This document shows, in pieces, positions 57,326 to 64,000 of a DNA stretch of 64,000 nucleotides; positions within the stretch are counted from its first letter, which is position 1, and each line of letters starts with the position of its first letter. The position numbers and the translations under genes were made by a program. Source of the stretch: Triplophysa rosa (Eukaryota > Chordata > Actinopteri > Cypriniformes > Nemacheilidae); contig NW_026634114.1 of NCBI RefSeq assembly GCF_024868665.1, positions 11,941-75,940 of the forward strand. The letters are read 5' to 3'. Under the pieces are notes generated by a model, which did not search any database, was not told the origin of the DNA, and was given only the letters and a program-made list of their open reading frames with translations.

Positions 57326-58250
57326 CCTATCTCAACTCAACTCAACTCGACTCAACTTTATTTACAGTATATAGCGCTTTTTAGAATTGTCATTTTTACA
57401 AAGCAGCTGTACATGAGACATATTGACTATAAGCAAAACAATTCAAGTTATACCTATAAAAACAAGAAAAAGGTGAAAACAGAGAAGACAGACATACCCA
57501 CATACAAACGCTCCACACACACAATATGCACACATACTAAAACACACAGACATAGACACACACACGGACGCGCAGAAAGCACACATTTAAGATAAAGGAG
57601 AGAGAAACACAGGTCAAATATTAAACAGACTATAAATTTATGTAAAACTTTAAAATTCTTATTCTAAAGCAGTACCCCCGGCCAGGCAAACAGTGCAAAA
57701 CAGTATGCAAAGGTGGCGAGGAACCCAAAACTCCAATTGAGAAAAAAAACCTCAGGAGAACCCAGGCCCATCCAGGGGATTCCAGTTCCCCTCTCGCAAA
57801 AGCTGCTGCCTCTGCACAAGCTCGACAGTGCTTGCACAACAAGGCTAAATAAAAATAAATAAATTTACTAATATGGTAAATTATAGATTTAACATTATCA
57901 TTAATAATCTAATAGCATTTGAAATTTTGTAGTGAAGACGTGTCAAGTTGCTGCGTCCTTCTTTATCCAGCTCTATCATCTCAGCTCTTGTCCTGTCACT
58001 GCTTCCCATTCTCCGCTCTAGCATCAGGTCTGGGCATGAACTGCATCCTGCTCACTGTGGTAACCTTGGAACAATGAGACAAGACTGGCTGAGAGTAGAG
58101 TACTGTTCTGCACTCTTTGATGCAACAAGTACATCAGTTGTTGTTGGAAGTGTTCCTGGATCCGGTTGATCTAACTAATGCAGCCTAAACCCTCAGAGGA
58201 TTTATATTATGGAAGTGTAGTGTATGCAAGATTAAAAAGCGGTAAAATCA
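57326..58250 (-). mobile_element. L2 LINE 3' UTR, inserted in another LINE
   Basis: On the minus strand it ends in AAATAAAGTTGAGTCGAGTT followed by GAGTT repeats, and starts in the tail region shared with 20870-20930 (GATTTATATTATGGAAGTG on the plus strand). It is inserted between endonuclease and RT of the decayed LINE and lies inverted to the related fragment at 55425-55912. Confidence 0.7.
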
Positions 58251-58538
58251 CATATTACTAAACTAATCAAATCTTTGCACTTGACAGTATTACCACTCCC
58301 AGCCAATTTGAATCATTTGTAGAAGTCATTCAATTCGTCTGTAGAAGTCATTTAATTCATTTGCTTTTTCAAATTAGTTTAACACTAGTATTCCTTTCTT
58401 GTTTGAATCCAGATTAATCATTCCTTTCACAACATCCCACAACTTTTTTGAATCCTTAGTAGAAACTGCTCCTCTAACACGTAAGTTCTGTTGCTCTCTC
58501 GCTTCCCTCAATTTTATCCTTAATTCTCCTTCAATTTC

Positions 58539-59440
58539 TCAAAGTTCCCTAGTATTATTATTTTTAAAAGCTTGATTTATCCTTCTAATACAATGCTTAA
58601 TCTCAGGAGTAATGTATTCCTTATTATTGGGATTGATCTTGATTGTCTTTTTTGGTACCACAATATCGACATAAAATTGAATAAACCCTGTAATCACCTC
58701 CACAATACTGTCAATATCATCATCACATGTTGGTAAAAAATCTCCCAATTTGTAGACTGAAAACAGCCACTCTTCCTAAAAGCGGACCTAAAAATAGGAA
58801 TTAACTAGATGGTATTATGGTATGGTATATAATTTGAAAGAGGAGGTTTAATCTTAGCTACATATGCTTGCTTGATGTTACCATAGCATTTGTCTAATAT
58901 TTTGTTTTTCCGTGTACCATTACAGACATACTGATAAAACCCTGGGAGAGCATAGTCCATTTTACAATGATTTAAGTCTCCTAATACAAAAATCGGTGCA
59001 TCTGGTTTGTTTTGGAGTTGCTGATCAGCTACTCTTGAAGCAGCTTTTGATGCATCCCCACTGGGCGGAATATATACAGCACAGATAAAGATATTCCCAT
59101 AGTCTCTAGGCAGATAGTTAGGTCTTAAATTTAAACATATCAGTTCAAGATCAGGAGTACCGTATCCTTTACTGAATAGTTCCTGCACCAAGAGTCCTTA
59201 ATGAAAACACAAATGCCACCTCCTCTCGTTTTCCCCGAGTTGTTATTCCTGTCCATGCGAACGTTAGAAAAACCCTGCACGTGCACAATCACTTTGAAGC
59301 CAGCTCTCAGCATTGATCAGGAGACACGACTCACGATATTCATTGCAGACCCTTGCGTTCAAACGTAGCTCTTTCATCTTGTTCCTCAGGGAATGAACAT
59401 TACTGAAGAGTATTGACGGCAGCGGTAACTTATGGCTCTT
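58539..59440 (-). pseudogene. LINE endonuclease and linker
   Basis: The frame 58805-59191 has RPNYLPRDYGNIFICAVYIP, then IFVLGDLNHCKM (a catalytic block of APE-type endonucleases), FYQYVCNGTRKNKILD and YVAKIKPPLSNYIPYHN. The frame 58539-58748 is the linker (FIQFYVDIVVPKKTIKI, EYITPEIKHCIRRINQAFK). N-terminal endonuclease blocks continue to about 59400 with frame changes. Confidence 0.6.
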
Positions 59441-60021
59441 CTGACGGAGTCGATGCCACCTCTTCTCCCTTGTTTCCGCGGCCGACGGTCTCCCGTCGCA
59501 ACAACTCCTCTGGGACAGAATCCAGCAAACCCGGCTCTATTACCACCTTTCTCCGTAAAGATAGCAACCATTCCCTGCTGCAGGCCCGTAACACTTGGTC
59601 ATGTCCACCTGTTGCAGTGATATCAGCAATATCATGTTGCATCACCACTAGTAACATCAGTACTTCAATTTTCTTTTTCTCCATCGTTATTTGTTCCCGT
59701 ATACTTCCGAATAACCACACAAACGTAAACACAGCTTAAACTCAGAACTAACAAAATAAAACATCCCGCTCTCTCGTGCCCGAGTCGCAGCTGTGCCGCG
59801 CCACCGGAAATGATACATTTGATCAAAAGGTAATTTGTTGATGTGAGTGTTTTTAAAGGGCTTATCGGATAAAAATCCAAGTTTTTCCGTGTTTAAGTGC
59901 TATAATCTACCAACTCAAAAAAGTTGAAAAAGAAGAACCCAGTAACTTTGTTTTGGTGAGCTTTTCTCTACAAGCATTTGAGAAATCGAGCCGATCAGAT
60001 TTCGCTCCTCTTGTGATATAG

Positions 60022-60349
60022 TGTTATGTGTAGGGCAGGCAGGAAAATAGGGAGCGGATCCAAATGCAGTATAAAGTCCTTTATTAAAGTACACAGGGCA
60101 ACATGGAATCCAAAAACCATGAGAAACAAGAGCAGGTAACAAGCAACATTCATGAATACACAAGGGTGTAAGATAAAACAACGATCGACAACAGACAAGT
60201 GAACACAAGGGCAGGCACAAACAGGATGGGACACAGATGAAACCAGTTAACAATCAAAGGACACAATGCATTAAAGGAAATTGAGTCCTTAATCAAAACA
60301 CATGGTGTCCTCAAGTGGAGAGCCGAGGTGCCAGCCACGGGGTGTAACA
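60022..60349 (-). repeat. 3' LTR of the gag-only element
   Basis: Shares 'aatgcagtataaagtccttt', 'cacagggcaacatggaatcc' and 'agcaggtaacaagcaaca' with the other LTR, with differences. Confidence 0.75.
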
Positions 60350-60871
60350 TAACCCCCCACCCCAAGGGCGGATTCCAGACGCCCAAAAAAGGAGGTCAGT
60401 GGAGTGTAGGCGGAACTGAGGGAGGGTTGGCATGGGAGGCAGAGTAGCAGGAGTAGGACAAGCTGGTTGAGCTGAAGAGGAGCCCAAGAGAGAACTAGAG
60501 GCAGAACAGGAGGCAGAGTCCAGGTCGGACCTGGAGCCAGGACCAGCTGAGCAGGAGGCGGAGCTGACAGAGCAGGGGGAGGAGCCAGCTGAGTTGAAGG
60601 CTGCGGCCACGGAGGAGTCAGCAGAGCTGAAGGGGGGGCAGATCCAGAGGCAGAGCTGATGGAACTGGAGGCGGAGTGGAGGGTGGAGTCATCAGCTTAA
60701 TGGGTGGTGACCAGAGCAGGAGCAGAGGCAGAGCTGACTGATCTGAAGGCGGCGACCATGGTGGTGGTGGCAAAACAGAGTGCGGCAACCAGAACAGAGG
60801 CAGAGCAGGTGGAATAGGTGGAGCCCCTGGTGGCTTAGGTCGATCAGACTGGGCTGGAATGGGCTCAGGAA

Positions 60872-61265
60872 CTAGTTCATGGACTGGACTTGACTCAGGA
60901 ATGGACTCTTGGGCATGAGTAGACTCAGGAACGAACTCATGGACTGAACTTGGCTCAGGAAAGAATTTATGGACTGGACTAGATTCAGGAACGGGCTCTT
61001 GGACTTCACTAGACTCACCAGACTCTTGGGTTTGACTAGACTCAGGAATGAACTCTTGGCCTCTACTAGTCCCAGATACAGACTCTTGGGCTTGACTAGA
61101 CTCAGGTACAGACTCTTGGGCTTGACTAGACTCAGGAGTGGGCTCTTAAACTTGATTTGGCTCAGGGATGGATTTGTGGATTGAGCTTGCCTCAGGGGTA
61201 GAGTCATGGACTGGACTTGGCTCGGGGGTGGAGTCATGGACTGGACCAGCCTCAGGTTCGTGGGC
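60872..61265 (-). repeat. Coding-like 36-bp tandem repeat
   Basis: Units such as 'gactcttgggcttgactaga' plus 'ctcaggtacaga' recur with 30-36 bp spacing. On the minus strand they encode a degenerate peptide repeat (LVKPKSLYLS, LVQSMTPPPSQ). Confidence 0.75.
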
Positions 61266-61403
61266 TGCAGCAACCTCTGGGGAGACTGAGTAACAGAGAA
61301 TAGACCACACACACACCACAGAGCTGTAGCCACTACAGGCCGCATAGTTGACAGGGGACACACGTCTACAATCTCCACTGCTGGAAGCCTTTGGATGCAA
61401 TAC

Positions 61404-61874
61404 TCATGACGACTGGGAACTCTGGTTTGATGCCTGGAAACTATGGAGTGTCGCCCATGATGACACATGTAAACACAATGTCATCCATGGTGGCTGATTG
61501 ACCTTAGCGTGGCTTTCATAATGGCAGGAGGCTCTGGCGTGGCGGCCATCTTCTGAACTGCCAGGCTTCGTGGCCACTGGAGCCCACAGCCTACTGCCCC
61601 AACCCCCCCTCAAAAATAATTGTTCAGGGGAAGCCTCCACCTCACCCATGGTGAAGGGGGAGCCACAAGATAAAAGAGCATAGTCTAAAATCTGAGCCAA
61701 GGACCCCTGAGGACCGAAACATTTGAAATGACCATTAAGACTATCACGAAAAAGATCGATTAGCAAACATTCCAAATATTTGGAAAAACATGCAATGTCC
61801 AAGAAAGTCTGTACATGGTCCTCGAGGGAATTATTACCTTGGCTGAGACAGGCCAAACAGACTGCTGGATCCAT
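61404..61874 (-). pseudogene. Gag-like N-terminal frame
   Basis: The 156-residue frame starts MDPAVCLACLSQ next to the 5' LTR. It contains NNSLEDHVQTFLDIACFS and GPQGSLAQILDYALLSCGS, then GSPFTMGEVEASPE. The pattern (start close to LTR, SLEDH...FLD block) matches the frame at 52969-53430. No zinc knuckle is seen. Function is inferred from position only. Confidence 0.5.
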
Positions 61875-61890
61875 AAGTGGTCAATCGTTC

Positions 61891-62190
61891 TGTTATGTGC
61901 AGGAAAACAGGGAGCAGATCCAAATGCGGTATAAAGTCCTTTACTAAAGTCCACAGGGAAACATGGAATCCAAAAACCCAGAGAAACAAGAGCAGGTAAC
62001 AAGCAACACACAAGAATACACAAGGGCGTAACATAAAACAATGATAGATAACAGACAATTGAACAAAAGGGCTATAAATACACAGATGGAGGGACAAACA
62101 GGAAATGGTACTGGTGAAACCAGTTGACAATCACAGTCCTTAATCAAAACACAGGCAGAAACATAGATCAACATGCAACGGGGTGTAACA
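61891..62190 (-). repeat. 5' LTR of the gag-only element
   Basis: Pairs with 60022-60349; about 28 bp shorter owing to small indels. Confidence 0.75.
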
Positions 62191-62266
62191 CATAGGAAGG
62201 GGTTCTTATTATAATATTACCACCCATTAATCTGTATGTTTACACACACAGCATGGCCATGGCATG

Positions 62267-62435
62267 CACTACACCAGTGTTTCCCAACCCTGGTCCCTCT
62301 GGGCAAACCTCCCAGAATGTTTGAAATGTCTCCCTAATTAACACAACAAAAAGCTGATGAGTTGAATCAGGTTGAATCTAAAACATTATGGGAGGTGTGC
62401 CCCGAGGACCAGTATTGGGAATCACTGCACGACAT
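62267..62435. mobile_element. hAT-like MITE
   Basis: The element at 62275-62427 starts CAGTGTTTCCCAACCCTGGTCC-like and ends GGACCAGTATTGGGAATCACTG-like, inverted to each other. Flanks CACTACAC and CACGACAT agree at 6 of 8 positions. Confidence 0.65.
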
Positions 62436-62620
62436 ATGTGTTGTGTCAACACCCCGGACAGAAGAGAGGTGGGGTGCGCAGTAACTCATCAGCATTTAAA
62501 GAGACATACACCAAAACTGGTTGCTTTGAGCATAGGTGTTTTAGACAAGGCAAAAAGGGTGTCGTTTACACAGCCATTGATTGTTTTTAAGATAAATATG
62601 TGACAGACATTTCATGAAGA

Positions 62621-62743
62621 CTGTAATACAGGGGTGCCCAAACTCGGTCCTGGAGCTCTACTATCCTGCAAAGTTCTGGTTGGAGTTAAACTCTGCAGGA
62701 CAGTAGATCTCCAGGACTGAGTTTGGGCACTCCTGCCATAATA
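62621..62743. mobile_element. hAT-like palindromic MITE
   Basis: The element at 62629-62735 (107 bp) starts CAGGGGTGCCCAAACTC and ends GAGTTTGGGCACTCCTG; almost all of it is an imperfect hairpin. Flanks CTGTAATA and CCATAATA match at 6 of 8 positions. Confidence 0.7.
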
Positions 62744-62860
62744 AATCATGTCAACTTGTGGAAAATGTTAATCCGACGAGCCCTTTAAGAAAATCGTGTT
62801 CGACGTCTTGAAACCAAGAATGAGATGAATGAGACGGACCTTATAATTCAATTCAGTTAT

Positions 62861-63077
62861 TACACTGACCAAAAGTATAAACGCAACACTTTTGTTTTTG
62901 CCCCCATTTTTCATGAGCTGAACTCAAAGATCTAAGACTTTTTCTATGTACAAAAAAGGCCTATTTCTCTCAAATATTGTTCACAAATCAGTCTAAATCT
63001 GTGTTAGTGAGCACTTCTCCTTTGCCGAGATAATCCATCCACCTCACAGGTGTGGCATATCAAGATGCTGATTAGAG
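62861..63077 (+). mobile_element. Tc1/mariner left-end fragment
   Basis: After TA at 62861 the sequence CACTGACCAAAAGTATAAAC followed by GCAACACTTTTG is the end of a widespread fish Tc1-type element. It breaks off at about 63077 where DIRS sequence begins. No transposase remains. Confidence 0.7.
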
Positions 63078-63165
63078 CTGCTCAGAGCATCTGAAGCTCT
63101 GCGTGCGGTCCAAGTAGAGGCGCAGTGCACATACTGGACACAACACGGATGGGTTGGGAGCGGAG
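63073..63165 (-). mobile_element. DIRS recombinase fragment
   Basis: Reverse complement of 26745-26835 in DIRS copy A: TGAAGCTCTGCGTGCGGTCC and AAGTAGAGGCGCA match the part encoding RLYLDRMQSFRSSE. About 90 bp only. Confidence 0.75.
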
Positions 63166-64000
63166 AGAGCATGTGGAAAGCCAAGTGGGCCAAAATGCTT
63201 TTCTCCACATTAAACAGGGGATCCTGCCGTGATTCTGCCACAAGATCAAGAAAGACATGACAAGATGAGGCTGAATCATGACAGAACCCCCGCCTTAAGG
63301 AGCGATATCCTGACGCTACTCAAGGTGACAAACAGGACAAGACAGACTGTGACAATGACGAGAACCAACAAAACATGGAAAATAAAATCAGGGGCAGACA
63401 AGAATGCATGACAAAGGGGTTGGGGTGACAAATAAAAAAACAAACAAGGGAGGGGGAACAAGAAAGTCCATGGGGGGAAGTCCATACGAGTTTGGACAAG
63501 GGGGAACAGTCTTAGTACGTGGGGATGCTCGAGAATGTGGAGTCCCAGAGGACTTAGTAGGGGAAGTCCTGGGGGAAACTGCCGGCCGTATGGCCTGACC
63601 GGACAAGGTATGTGAGACCGGTTGTAAGGCCGGCTGGACACGGCTAGGGACTGGCTGAGTCGCCGGCTGGAAGGCCGGGTGAGTTGCCGGCTGGAAGGCC
63701 GGGTGAGTTGCCGGCTGGGACACCGGCTGAGTCACCGGCTGGGACGCCGGCTGGACTGGACTCCGGGAGGATGGCGGTCTTGATCACCGGCTGGACAGGA
63801 CAGGGTACCGGCTGCACCGGACTGGATGTCGGCTGCACCAGACTGGACGCAGGCTGGACAGGTCTGGATGCCTGTGGCCGGACAGGACTGGATGCCTGTG
63901 GCCTGACAGGACTGGATGCCTGTGGCCTGACAGGACTGGACGCCTGTGGCCTGACAGGACTGGACACCTGTGGCTGGACAGGACTGGATGTCTGCTGGAG
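63166..64000 (-). mobile_element. LTR element with tandem repeats, continues past window
   Basis: An LTR-like edge ends ATCATGACA at 63283, followed by GAACCCCCGCC, a polypurine tract on the minus strand. The internal region beyond 63290 has low-complexity frames on the minus strand. The rest of the element lies outside the window. Confidence 0.45.
63640..64000 (-). repeat. 24-bp coding-like minisatellites
   Basis: Two adjacent arrays: 'gccggctggaaggccgggtg' plus 'agtt' (about 63650-63760), and 'ggactggatgcctgtggcct' plus 'gaca' (about 63840-64000). On the minus strand they encode eight-residue repeats, GNSPGLPA and SSPVRPQA. Confidence 0.85.

Larger units (their letters stand above)
55913..59740 (-). 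mobile_element. Non-LTR retrotransposon (jockey-superfamily-like), decayed
   Basis: Minus-strand order from 59740 is an N-terminal basic region, endonuclease (59440-58805), linker (58748-58539), RT (57300-56620), thumb (56600-56397) and 3' UTR down to about 55913. An L2 3' UTR fragment is inserted at 57326-58250. Many frame changes make it inactive. It differs from the L2 family in sequence and lacks the GAGTT tail. Confidence 0.65.
60022..62190 (-). mobile_element. Short gag-only LTR retrotransposon
   Basis: Two related LTRs (60022-60349 and 61891-62190) begin TGTTATGTG and end GGTGTAACA. Flanking pentamers are TATAG and CATAG, a near-perfect target duplication. On the minus strand a polypurine tract (GGGGTGGGGGGTTA) precedes the 3' LTR. 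The internal 1.5 kb holds a gag-like start next to the 5' LTR and a tandem-repeat region, but no protease, RT or integrase. Confidence 0.75.
59853..62788. mobile_element. TTAA-flanked DNA element containing nested insertions
   Basis: TTAA at 59853-59856 and 62785-62788 flank inverted ends AGGGCTTATCGGAT and ATCCGACGAGCCCT. Inside lie an LTR retrotransposon (60022-62190) and two MITEs (62275-62427, 62629-62735). Without them the element is only about 490 bp and non-coding. Confidence 0.65.

Overview
The window looks like a piece of a teleost fish chromosome, most likely cyprinid or another otophysan. The reasons are the mix of repeats (L2-type LINEs with a GAGTT-repeat tail, DIRS tyrosine-recombinase retrotransposons, hAT MITEs, a tRNA-derived SINE, Tc1/mariner elements, TTAA-flanked DNA elements), the AT-rich unique sequence and the eukaryotic gene structure. 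No database search was possible; family names come from motifs read in the sequence.

Only one clear host gene is present: a minus-strand TENT5 (FAM46) terminal nucleotidyltransferase gene at 44405-47413. It carries an unusual insertion of about 620 residues between its two conserved halves. A second gene-like relic, a frameshifted integrase-core gene, lies at 11231-12712. Almost everything else is transposon-derived.

Layout: (1) 1-6042, a decayed minus-strand LTR retrotransposon (gag, protease, start of RT) with its 5' LTR. (2) 6043-18600, SINEs, a 1.66-kb hAT-like element with an exact 8-bp target duplication, the integrase relic, two minisatellites and L2 fragments. (3) 18735-36477, an L2 copy, then DIRS copy A inserted near the end of an LTR, then a second L2 copy split by DIRS copy B. 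(4) 36477-40815, an interval apparently inside the split L2. It holds a 2.13-kb palindrome built partly of 140-bp tandem units, and a TTAA-flanked element. (5) 40819-42535, the rest of the L2. (6) 43158-49204, a terminal-inverted-repeat element, the TENT5 gene and an intact Tc1/mariner element whose transposase has DD36E spacing. (7) 49207-64000, degenerate LINEs and gag-only LTR elements, several MITEs, and a nest of elements inside a TTAA transposon.

The nesting gives a relative history. The best-defined events are the two DIRS insertions. Each leaves GTT at both ends, and one has its empty site preserved in the paralogous L2 copy at about 19182. The most unusual structure is the long palindrome; the most interesting coding feature is the expanded TENT5 protein.
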